Shown: positions 14,769 through 21,817 of the stretch, in pieces
Layout: each line of letters starts with the position of its first letter
Position numbering within the stretch: position 1 is the stretch's first letter
Source: Sulfurospirillum sp. UBA1314
GTDB lineage: Bacteria; Campylobacterota; Campylobacteria; Campylobacterales; Sulfurospirillaceae
DNA: 30,508 bases
Assembly: GCA_002307095.1 (NCBI GenBank)
Contig: DBTO01000079.1
Span: 1 to 30,508, forward strand
Direction of reading: 5' to 3'
Translations under genes and position numbers: made by a program
The notes under the pieces: generated by a model
Seen by the model: the letters and a program-made list of their open reading frames with translations, nothing else
Database searches by the model: none
Told to the model about the DNA's origin: nothing

Positions 14769-16206
14769 TAGGAAGTTCGGGATGGGGTTTGCCGATGTAA
14801 AATCCTTGCCCATAATCAATCCCGATCTCCTTAACACACTCAAAAACCTCTTTGGAGTGGACGTATTCTGCAATGGTTTTGATGTTGAGCTCTTGGGCAA
14901 AACTCACAATCGTTTTAACGATGATTTTAGTCTCTTCATTTTGGTGAATATTTTTAATCAGACTGCCATCAATCTTAATAAAATCGACCCGCAGTTCTGT
15001 CAATCGTTCAAAATTGGAGTAGCCTGAGCCAAAATCATCGATGGCAATCTTCGCACCATACGATTTGACTTGGTTGATAAATTTAGAAATCGCTTCGTAA
15101 TTCTCGATACCATCGCTCTCTAAAATCTCAAAAATAACCCAAGGACCTACATTAAACTCTTCAAGCTTTTCGATGATAAATGTCGTGGTGACAAGGTTTG
15201 TCATATCAAGGTAAGAGAGGTTAATGGAGAAGCTATGGGACGAGATCTGAAAGGTTTCAAACGCCTTTTGAATCAGCGACATGGAAAGCTTTGAGTAGAT
15301 TTTGGAGTGTTTTGCCACATCAAGAAATTCAGCGGGCATATAGTAACTGCCATCCTCTTTTTGAATGCGCATCAGCGTTTCAAACTTCTCAATTTCATTG
15401 GTGTGGAGGTTTAAAATAGGTTGGAAAAAAGGGATAACATAATCTTTTGCAAGAGCTTCTTTGAGCGTATGGCTCATCATCATATTATTGTGGTATTCTG
15501 CCTCTTTGTGGCTACTTTTATCGTAGACCATGTAGGGCAAACGTTTGTTTTTGGCCTCTTTACAGGCAATGGAAGCGAGTTTAAGAATATTCTTTTTACC
15601 TTGATGTGCGCCAATCGAAAGCGTTGTGTCGACCTCGACATCGTTACAGATGATGCGATCTTTGGTGATTTTCATCGAGATTTTTTTGAGGTATTTTTTG
15701 AGGTTATACTCGTTAAAAGGAACCCGAATTAAAATGGCGTAGATGTCGGCTTCAAATTTATACAGTGTAGCATCCACCGGTGGGAGATTGTTAAAAAGCC
15801 AGTCACCGATCACTTTGAGAAAGGTGTCGCCAAAATTATGACCGTAAAAGTTGTTTGTGTTTTGAAACGAGTCAATATTGATGATAATCAATGTGGAATC
15901 AATGTTAGGATCGAGCTGTTTGTTGTCTTTTAAGAGTTTAAGACGGTTTGGAAGTTTTGTATTGAGATCAATGTAGAGATTTTTGCGCAATTCATTTTTA
16001 AGGTGCGCGTTGCTGCTTTGTAATTTCGTAACAAAAATGAAGCAAAGCGTACTGATAACGCTCAGTAAACCGTAGGCAAGTAGATCGTAATGATGTGATA
16101 TCGCAATATAAATAGGGCACAATATGAGTGCTAGGAAAAATCCTGTTTTTAAATAGAGCTTTTTTGTATTCTCCAAACGCTTCCCTTGACCCAATGATGC
16201 GTACAT
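14755..16206 (-). CDS. Membrane GGDEF(degenerate)-EAL protein, probable c-di-GMP phosphodiesterase
   Basis: The 483 residues have two N-terminal membrane helices (about 22-38 and 42-60) with almost no periplasmic loop, then a GGDEF-like domain and an EAL domain. The GGDEF site reads EADIY (152-156), so cyclase activity is unlikely. The EAL domain keeps the catalytic set: ETL (276-278) for EAL, N329, E360, DDFGSGYS (390-397), K411, E447 and GQGFYIGKP. It should hydrolyse c-di-GMP. The ATG at 16206 has no good ribosome site and abuts a palindrome copy. A TTG at 16176 (giving MENTKKLY) with AAGGGA just upstream is an alternative start. The 3' end overlaps the convergent transporter gene. Confidence 0.87.
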   Translation of the reverse strand: MYASLGQGKRLENTKKLYLKTGFFLALILCPIYIAISHHYDLLAYGLLSVISTLCFIFVTKLQSSNAHLKNELRKNLYIDLNTKLPNRLKLLKDNKQLDPNIDSTLIIINIDSFQNTNNFYGHNFGDTFLKVIGDWLFNNLPPVDATLYKFEADIYAILIRVPFNEYNLKKYLKKISMKITKDRIICNDVEVDTTLSIGAHQGKKNILKLASIACKEAKNKRLPYMVYDKSSHKEAEYHNNMMMSHTLKEALAKDYVIPFFQPILNLHTNEIEKFETLMRIQKEDGSYYMPAEFLDVAKHSKIYSKLSMSLIQKAFETFQISSHSFSINLSYLDMTNLVTTTFIIEKLEEFNVGPWVIFEILESDGIENYEAISKFINQVKSYGAKIAIDDFGSGYSNFERLTELRVDFIKIDGSLIKNIHQNEETKIIVKTIVSFAQELNIKTIAEYVHSKEVFECVKEIGIDYGQGFYIGKPHPELPISAH

Positions 16207-16217
16207 TTACATGTAGG
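16206..16217. repeat. Degenerate palindrome copy at the start of the EAL gene
   Basis: TTTACATGTAGG touches the annotated ATG (16204-16206) of the EAL gene, where a ribosome site would be expected. The core TACATGTA is intact. Confidence 0.7.
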
Positions 16218-16295
16218 GAACGCACTTTAGCACAAAGGTTTTGAAAAAAAAATAAAGTCAACGCTAGTATCAGGTTCATCACAAAAAAGTCACGC

Positions 16296-16301
16296 TATAA
16301 T
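16296..16301 (+). promoter_or_regulatory. -10 box upstream of ccoI
   Basis: Perfect TATAAT in the 248-base gap between the divergent EAL and ccoI genes. It would start transcription near 16308 and give a leader of about 147 bases. Confidence 0.5.
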
Positions 16302-16307
16302 AATATT

Positions 16308-16454
16308 TAGATGAGTAAAATAAACTTCTTGTAAAACTTATTTTGCAAGAAGAAAAGCACCAAAGGTGCGTGGGCTTTCTGCCAAGGATTACCTAGTGTT
16401 AACGTAGTTTTTAGAGCTTTGCTTGAAAAACGTGTAAAAATATGAAAGAGTACT
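16308..16454 (+). other. Candidate structured 5' leader of ccoI
   Basis: The predicted leader holds a 12-pair hairpin (16325-16336 with 16341-16352, one G-T pair, 4-base loop), then GCACC-AAA-GGTGC (16357-16369), then shorter pairings around GGC-TTTCT-GCC (16373-16383). Neither stem is followed by a T-run on the plus strand, so they are not terminators. A 7-codon ORF (MSKINFL) begins at 16311 and ends inside the first stem. I do not match it to a known riboswitch class. It could be a regulatory leader or a separate small RNA. Confidence 0.35.
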
Positions 16455-18878
16455 ATGAGCAAACAACGTTGCGATCACTGCCATTTAGAATATGACGCCT
16501 CCATGTTACTTCACGACACAAGTTTTGAAACTCCTAAATTTTTTTGCTGCAAAGGGTGCCAAGGTGTTTACCACCTTTTAAAAGATGAAGGACTCGATAC
16601 ATTTTATACCAAAATGGGCACGGAAACGACGTTAGAGCCTCCCAAACTTGCCCTTGATGATACAAATCGTTTTGATCTGGACGGTTTTGTTTCCAAATAT
16701 GTGAAAACAAACAAAGAAGGGTTGAATGAAATTGCTTTGATTATTGAAGGCATTCATTGCAGTGCGTGTGTGTGGCTGAATGAAAAGGTGCTTTCCAAAC
16801 AAGAGGGCATTGTGGAAGTTTCGATCAATTACACCAATAATAAAGCCAAAATCGTTTGGGATGGTGCGATTATCAAGCTCTCAAAGATCATTGAAACGAT
16901 TCGAAGCATTGGGTATAACGCGTATCCGTACGACCCTAAAAGTGGTGAAGAGCGCGCTAACGTGCAACGCAGAGAGTACTACTCCAAACTGCTCGTGGGT
17001 ATTTTTGCCACGATGAATGTGATGTGGATTGCTATTGCCCAGTATGCGGGGTATTTTACAGGTATGGAAAGTAATATCAAAAGCATTCTCAATTTTGCTG
17101 AGTTTATTTTGGCGACTCCCACACTCTTTTACACAGGTTCGATCTATTTTAAAGGGGCGTATTATGGCATCAAACATCGTTATGTGACGATGGACTTTTT
17201 AGTTGCTACAGGAGCGACACTGACCTATGTTTTCTCGCTGTACGCGATGTTTACACGCAGTGCTGAGGTCTATTTTGATTCGGTAACGATGATTATCACC
17301 TTTGTGTTTGCAGGTAAGTATTTAGAAGTGCTCACCAAGAAAAAAGCGGTCGACACGCTGGATGCTTTTGGAAGTGCGATGCCAACCGAAGTGACGCTGA
17401 TTAAAGGGGATGAAAAGCTCTTAAGCAGCGTGGATTCCGTTGAAATTGGTGAGATCCTTGAAGTGAGAGCAGGCGATAAAGTGGCGATCGATGGCGTAAT
17501 CACCGAGGGCGAAGGCTCGTTTGATCTTTCCCGTCTCAATGGCGAATCCATTCCTGTTTTGATGCAAAAGGGTGACAAAATTCTCAGTGGTTCCATCTGT
17601 TTAGACAGTGTCATTCGTTACCAAGCAACCAATACATTCTCCTCTTCGATGCTCACTAAACTGGTCACTCTCCTTGAAGATGCGATGAATAAAAAGCCAA
17701 AGATCGAAAAGCTTGCCAATCAAATTTCAGGCTATTTCTCACGAACTATTCTTCTTTTAGCGTTTTCAACCCTGCTTTTTTGGTATTACCACAGCGGTTC
17801 GTTTGAAACAGGACTGATTATAGCTATCTCGGTGATTGTGATTGCTTGTCCTTGCGCACTTAGCCTTGCAACGCCTGTGGCAACGCTGGTGGGGCTTGGG
17901 CTTGCGGCTAAACGAGGCATTTTATTTAAAGAGGCGGGTTTTCTTGAAACCATGGCAAAATGCGATGTTTTGGTGGTAGATAAGACGGGCACGATCACCA
18001 AAGGTAAACCTGAGGTGGTTGAGAAAACGTATATCCAAAATTTTGATATTTCGTTGCTTAACGCCTTGGTTTTAAGCTCAAATCACCCCATTAGCCAAGG
18101 TATCGTAAGCTTTTTAAAAAACTCGGGTGAATGTTTACATGTAAAGCATTTAGAGCAGATCAAAACGGTGGAAGCCAAAGGGGTCAAAGCGGTTTTTGAA
18201 GGGCATCAGCTTTTGGGTGGTAATGCCAAAATGATGCACGATGAGGGCATTGTTGTGAGCATGTCTTCCACTTTTGACGCACTGAGTCATTACTTTTTTG
18301 CAATAGATGGCATGTTAGTAGCAAGTTTTGGGCTTCGAGATAGCCTAAAAGAGGGTGCAGATGCAAGTATTGCAGCACTTAAAAAACTGGGGTTGGAGAT
18401 CGTGATGCTTAGTGGCGATCATCTCAGTGTCACCCAAGCGATTGCGAAGGAAGCGGGCATTGAGACGTATGAAGCTGCCCTTTTACCGCATGAAAAAGCG
18501 ACATACATCGAAACATTGCGCCAAAAAGGCCATAAGGTCGTGATGGCAGGAGATGGCATCAATGACACGTTAGCACTCTCCCAAAGTGAGATTGCCATTT
18601 CGATGGGAAGTGGCGCGGATGTGGCGGTTGATGTCAGCGACGTGGTTTTGGCCAATGATAGCATGCAAAGTTTGTACGAAGCATTTGTGATTGCACGTAA
18701 AAGCTTACGCGTGGTGAAAGAGAATTTGCTTTTTTCACTGCTCTACAATGTCATCACTATTCCTCTTGCGATGAGTGGGCACATCATACCGCTTTTTGCC
18801 GCACTTTCGATGTCGCTGAGCTCTTTGGTCGTGGTCGGGAACTCTATGCGCATTAAATACGTTTTAAAAAGGTCGTAA
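16455..18878 (+). CDS. ccoI: Heavy-metal P1B-type ATPase for cbb3 oxidase assembly (CcoI/FixI type)
   Basis: This P1B ATPase exports copper across the inner membrane; with CcoS beside it the likely job is copper supply to cbb3 oxidase. The 807 residues contain a Cys-rich N-terminal motif (C6, C9, C31, C32, C35) typical of FixI/CcoI, a heavy-metal-binding domain with GIHCSAC (C102, C105), about eight membrane helices, the transport motif CPC (465-467), the phosphorylation motif DKTGT (509-513), MLSGDH and GDGIND. Two sites vary: the actuator TGES is NGES (about 362-365) and GDGIND is followed by TLAL rather than APAL. An exact palindrome encodes LHVK in the nucleotide-binding domain. ATG follows AAAGAG; ccoS starts two bases after the stop. 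Confidence 0.93.
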   Translation: MSKQRCDHCHLEYDASMLLHDTSFETPKFFCCKGCQGVYHLLKDEGLDTFYTKMGTETTLEPPKLALDDTNRFDLDGFVSKYVKTNKEGLNEIALIIEGIHCSACVWLNEKVLSKQEGIVEVSINYTNNKAKIVWDGAIIKLSKIIETIRSIGYNAYPYDPKSGEERANVQRREYYSKLLVGIFATMNVMWIAIAQYAGYFTGMESNIKSILNFAEFILATPTLFYTGSIYFKGAYYGIKHRYVTMDFLVATGATLTYVFSLYAMFTRSAEVYFDSVTMIITFVFAGKYLEVLTKKKAVDTLDAFGSAMPTEVTLIKGDEKLLSSVDSVEIGEILEVRAGDKVAIDGVITEGEGSFDLSRLNGESIPVLMQKGDKILSGSICLDSVIRYQATNTFSSSMLTKLVTLLEDAMNKKPKIEKLANQISGYFSRTILLLAFSTLLFWYYHSGSFETGLIIAISVIVIACPCALSLATPVATLVGLGLAAKRGILFKEAGFLETMAKCDVLVVDKTGTITKGKPEVVEKTYIQNFDISLLNALVLSSNHPISQGIVSFLKNSGECLHVKHLEQIKTVEAKGVKAVFEGHQLLGGNAKMMHDEGIVVSMSSTFDALSHYFFAIDGMLVASFGLRDSLKEGADASIAALKKLGLEIVMLSGDHLSVTQAIAKEAGIETYEAALLPHEKATYIETLRQKGHKVVMAGDGINDTLALSQSEIAISMGSGADVAVDVSDVVLANDSMQSLYEAFVIARKSLRVVKENLLFSLLYNVITIPLAMSGHIIPLFAALSMSLSSLVVVGNSMRIKYVLKRS
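18134..18145. repeat. TTTACATGTAAA palindrome in ccoI
   Basis: Exact copy encoding Leu-His-Val-Lys in the variable nucleotide-binding domain of CcoI. Confidence 0.9.
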
Positions 18879-18880
18879 CA

Positions 18881-19123
18881 ATGGATGGTTGGATTATCGC
18901 AATGATGCTTAGTGCTTCGACGCTCTTAGGTGCTTTTGGACTCTGGGCACTTTTGTGGGGCATCCGCAGTGGACAATTTGATGACCACAAAAAGTTTTTG
19001 GATGGCGCTCAGTTTGACAGCGAAGAAGCGCTGAATGATGCAGTGACGATGGAACATAAAAAAGCGGAAATTTTAAAAGAGAAGCAAAAAAGAGAGCAGA
19101 CGGGATACGCCCCGCCTGATTGA
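18881..19123 (+). CDS. ccoS: cbb3-type cytochrome oxidase assembly protein CcoS
   Basis: CcoS is a small membrane protein required for correct cofactor insertion into cbb3 cytochrome c oxidase. The 80 residues have one N-terminal membrane helix (about 5-27, ending ALLWGIRSGQFDD). The WGIRSGQFDD stretch is the family hallmark (usual pattern W.i.sGQFDD). After it comes a charged soluble tail ending TGYAPPD. It starts two bases after ccoI with AAGG seven bases upstream, so the pair is one operon. The next gene is convergent and only seven bases away; a short imperfect GC-rich hairpin over the end (CAGACGGG with CCCGCCTG) may mark the transcript end. Confidence 0.93.
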   Translation: MDGWIIAMMLSASTLLGAFGLWALLWGIRSGQFDDHKKFLDGAQFDSEEALNDAVTMEHKKAEILKEKQKREQTGYAPPD

Positions 19124-19130
19124 TGTATGG

Positions 19131-19427
19131 TTATTTGAATGAAGAAATTGTTGCAGCTACGGCTTTAAGATCGTCTTCGCTGAGTCCGCTTGCGATTGGT
19201 TTCATCACACCTTTCATCGGTCCACCCTCACCATTTTTATAGCCATTAACCGATGCTGTAATTTTTGCTGCATCCCAACCTGCAATAATTTGAGATTTAT
19301 TTAGTGCTGCTTTAGAAGCTTTGTCTCCATGACAGGAAAAACACTTGGATTGGTAGATCGCTGCGCCATCGGCCGCCATCAAACTAGATACTGCCGCAAT
19401 TGCTAAAATTGTGCAAATTTTTTTCAT
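19131..19427 (-). CDS. Periplasmic class I cytochrome c (c553-like)
   Basis: The 98-residue protein has a signal peptide (MKKICTILAIAAVSSLMA) and a single heme site CFSCH shortly after it. A later Met in the GPMKGVMKP segment is the probable sixth ligand, and the C-terminal helix is DLKAVAATISSF. This is the small class I c553-type expected to carry electrons between the bc1 complex and terminal oxidases. An upstream in-frame start adding 32 residues is rejected, because AAGGGG lies before this ATG and the signal peptide starts here. Its -10 box TATAAT is at 19464-19459. An inverted repeat AAGCAG-N9-CTGCTT (19468-19488) covers the -35 region and may be an operator. Confidence 0.88.
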   Translation of the reverse strand: MKKICTILAIAAVSSLMAADGAAIYQSKCFSCHGDKASKAALNKSQIIAGWDAAKITASVNGYKNGEGGPMKGVMKPIASGLSEDDLKAVAATISSFK

Positions 19428-19458
19428 AATAGATACCCCTTTTAAGTTCTGTGGGAAA

Positions 19459-19488
19459 ATTATAACGAAGCAGACTTTAACCCTGCTT
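19459..19488 (-). promoter_or_regulatory. Promoter of the c553-like gene with inverted repeat
   Basis: TATAAT at 19464-19459 on the minus strand, with the inverted repeat AAGCAG/CTGCTT (19468-19473 and 19483-19488) over the expected -35 site. This fits either an activator or repressor site. Confidence 0.45.
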
Positions 19489-19539
19489 AGGTTTGAAAAT
19501 GTTATGCAAGATTCTATTTTCATTTCGGCAAAACTTGGG

Positions 19540-19545
19540 TATAAT
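19540..19545 (+). promoter_or_regulatory. -10 box of the heptose/surface-sugar operon
   Basis: Perfect TATAAT 30 bases before the TTG start of the TPR gene. It is the only strong promoter box seen before the run of co-directional genes to about 26.6 kb. Confidence 0.5.
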
Positions 19546-19575
19546 CGAGCCCATTTTACATCAATAGGGGTTCCT

Positions 19576-20280
19576 TTGTTTCGAGAAATTGCAGCATGTA
19601 TCTGTGTGTCGAGTACATTGATAGGCGCAACACACAGTGTTTGCGAAGTCGAACGAACTGATGCTCAAAAAGCCAAAGAGTTGATCGAGACTATTTTAAT
19701 CACGGAACCAACCAACACCACGTGTATGCTCCAACTTGCCAATATTTACCTCAAAATGGGGCAAATTCCTAAAGGATTTGAAATTTTAGTGGATGCGTAC
19801 TCGATCGATCCACACAATGTGCAAAACAGCCGCATCGCAACCGTGCTTCCGTTTGCGCTAAAAGTGACCAATCTCAAACAGCAAGCCGCAAAAACGAACG
19901 ATAAAGAGATTTGGAATAAACTAGGAGACGGCTATTTTGAGATGGGTATTTTTAATGAGGCTGCCCAAATGTATAAAAAAAGTCTCCAATCTGACACTCT
20001 GCAACATATGATACGCCTTAAACTTGCCCTTTCCCTTCAGAAAAACCTCCAAATTTACACCGCGATTGAAGAGGTTCAAATGGTACTTGCCAAAGAGCCG
20101 ACACACCTTTACGCCAACTACTACATGGGAAAATTTTTAGCATACGATCTTAAAAACCGTGAAGAGGCAAAGATCTTTTTTCTAAAAGCACAAAACTCTT
20201 TAATCGCACAAAAAGACACTTTTAGCTATCTTGAATACACTAATTTACTTAGCGATATCACCAGAGAGTTAGGAGAATAA
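19576..20280 (+). CDS. TPR-repeat protein heading the heptose operon
   Basis: The 234-residue protein is made of helical TPR-like repeats (for example KLGDGYFEMGIFNEAAQMYK, then similar units around LANIYLKMGQIPKGFEIL and ANYYMGKFLAYDLKNREEAK). I choose the TTG at 19576: AGGGG lies about six bases upstream, the -10 box is at 19540, and the protein then begins with a hydrophobic stretch (EIAACICVSSTLIGATHS) that could be a signal peptide. Longer in-frame starts would overlap the promoter. It is one base from gmhB, so is part of that operon. Its function is unknown; TPR proteins usually mediate protein contacts, here perhaps in the envelope. Confidence 0.75.
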   Translation: MFREIAACICVSSTLIGATHSVCEVERTDAQKAKELIETILITEPTNTTCMLQLANIYLKMGQIPKGFEILVDAYSIDPHNVQNSRIATVLPFALKVTNLKQQAAKTNDKEIWNKLGDGYFEMGIFNEAAQMYKKSLQSDTLQHMIRLKLALSLQKNLQIYTAIEEVQMVLAKEPTHLYANYYMGKFLAYDLKNREEAKIFFLKAQNSLIAQKDTFSYLEYTNLLSDITRELGE

Positions 20281-20281
20281 G

Positions 20282-20791
20282 ATGCAAAAAGCGGTATTTT
20301 TAGACCGTGATGGCGTGATTAATATCGACAGAGCCTATGTTTCAAAAATCGAAGATTTTGAGTTTTGCGAAGGCGTTTTTGAGACCTTGCGCTATTTCCA
20401 ATCCTTAGGCTATCTGCTTATTATTGTGACCAACCAATCGGGCATCGGACGAGGGTATTACACTGATGAGGATTTTCAAAAACTAACGTCGTGGATGCGC
20501 GAAGAACTTTTACATGTAAACATAAAAATCGATGCAGTTTATCACTGCCCACACGCGCCAGAAGCGCATTGCAACTGTCGCAAACCTAAAAGTGGCATGT
20601 TTGAAGAAGCCATTAAGGCATTCGCTATTGATGTGACACATTCATGGATGATTGGCGATAAACCCAGTGACATCGAAGCCGCACATGGGATTGGAATAAC
20701 GCAGACGATTCTGATTGGTAATGGAGTCCAAAACACTCAAGCTAAATATTGTGTTAATTTTCTTTTGGATACAATTAATCTCATTAACTAG
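20282..20791 (+). CDS. gmhB: D-glycero-beta-D-manno-heptose 1,7-bisphosphate 7-phosphatase
   Basis: GmhB removes the 7-phosphate in ADP-heptose synthesis for the lipopolysaccharide inner core. The 169 residues have the HAD nucleophile motif FLDRDGVIN (the first Asp is catalytic), IVTNQSGIGRGYY as motif II, the zinc-binding CPHAPEAHCNC segment special to GmhB/HisB-N, KPKSGM, and IGDKPSDIEAA as motif IV. GGAG lies six bases before ATG. It directly follows the TPR gene and precedes hldD. An exact palindrome encodes LHVN at a non-conserved site before the zinc loop. Confidence 0.95.
   Translation: MQKAVFLDRDGVINIDRAYVSKIEDFEFCEGVFETLRYFQSLGYLLIIVTNQSGIGRGYYTDEDFQKLTSWMREELLHVNIKIDAVYHCPHAPEAHCNCRKPKSGMFEEAIKAFAIDVTHSWMIGDKPSDIEAAHGIGITQTILIGNGVQNTQAKYCVNFLLDTINLIN
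20509..20520. repeat. TTTACATGTAAA palindrome in gmhB
   Basis: Exact copy encoding Leu-His-Val-Asn in GmhB. Confidence 0.9.
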
Positions 20792-20806
20792 CAAACAAGG
20801 TTTTGT

Positions 20807-21817
20807 ATGCAACATGCAGACATCGATTTGAATGATAAGACGATTTTAATTACAGGTGGCGCAGGGTTTATTGGTAGTAACCTTGCTTTTTATTTTCAAG
20901 AAAATTATCCTACATGTAACGTGGTTATCTTTGACCTTTTTAGAAGCGAGGCGACATTTTCCAATGGCAATCTCAAAAGTTTTGGTCACTTTAAGAACCT
21001 TCTAGGATTCAAAGGTGAAGTCATCAGTGGCGACATCAATGATGAAGAAGCATTAGCAAAACTGCTCGCGTACTCATTTGATTATATTTTCCATCAAGCA
21101 GCAATTTCTGATACGACGGTTTTAGACCAAGGCATTATGGTCAAAACAAACGTCAATGCGTTTAAAAGCGTTTTAAAACTTGCTCAAAAAAGCAATGCTG
21201 TCGTTGTATATGCTTCAAGTGCTGCAACCTATGGTAATGCCTCTTCTCCCCAACGTGTGGGAAATGAACAACCGCAAAATGTGTATGGATTTAGTAAACT
21301 CGCTATGGATCATCTAGCATGCCTATTTTGCGCTCAAAATCCGACTATGCGTGTGATAGGGCTACGTTATTTTAATGTCTATGGACCACGTGAATACTTC
21401 AAAAACACTACAGCATCAATGGTCTTACAATTAGGATTACAAATATTAAGCGGTAAAACACCGCGCCTCTTTTACGGGTCCGATAAAATTGTACGCGATT
21501 TCATCTACGTTGATGACGTTATTCAAGCGAATATTAAAGCTGCCATATCGGGCAAAAGTGGTCTTTACAATGTAGGAACAGGTACGCCTCGAAGTTTTCA
21601 AGATATTGCCGACATCTTACAAAAAGAGTTAAAAACTAACTTAGGAACAGCGTATTTTAACAATCCTTACAGCGCGTATCAGGTGCATACGGAAGCGGAT
21701 ATCTCTTTTACATGTAAAGATTTGGGCTACGCTCCATGTGTCAGTTTAGAAGAGGGCATCAAGGCCTATGTACCGGAGATAAAACGTATTTTTAAAAGTG
21801 AAGTGAATCATGGATAG
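20807..21817 (+). CDS. hldD: ADP-L-glycero-D-manno-heptose 6-epimerase
   Basis: HldD converts ADP-D-glycero- to ADP-L-glycero-D-manno-heptose, the last step in making the heptose donor. The 336 residues are a short-chain dehydrogenase: the NADP-binding TGGAGFIGSNLA, then YASSAATYG with catalytic Ser, the YGFSK catalytic Tyr-Lys pair, and LRYFNVYGPRE, typical of sugar-nucleotide epimerases. Length is typical. AAGG lies seven bases before the ATG. It overlaps hldE by eight bases. It holds one exact palindrome (FTCK, near the C-terminus) and one core copy (PTCN, about residue 37). Confidence 0.94.
   Translation: MQHADIDLNDKTILITGGAGFIGSNLAFYFQENYPTCNVVIFDLFRSEATFSNGNLKSFGHFKNLLGFKGEVISGDINDEEALAKLLAYSFDYIFHQAAISDTTVLDQGIMVKTNVNAFKSVLKLAQKSNAVVVYASSAATYGNASSPQRVGNEQPQNVYGFSKLAMDHLACLFCAQNPTMRVIGLRYFNVYGPREYFKNTTASMVLQLGLQILSGKTPRLFYGSDKIVRDFIYVDDVIQANIKAAISGKSGLYNVGTGTPRSFQDIADILQKELKTNLGTAYFNNPYSAYQVHTEADISFTCKDLGYAPCVSLEEGIKAYVPEIKRIFKSEVNHG
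21707..21718. repeat. TTTACATGTAAA palindrome in hldD
   Basis: Exact copy in the alternative frame, encoding Phe-Thr-Cys-Lys. Confidence 0.9.

Noticed and set aside
16320..16353. The 12-pair hairpin as a terminator
   Set aside because: On the plus strand it is followed by A-rich sequence. On the minus strand there is a T-rich stretch, but no gene ends there.
19428..19523. 32-residue N-terminal extension of the c553-like protein
   Set aside because: It would place the signal peptide internally and run through its own promoter; the inner ATG has a good ribosome site.
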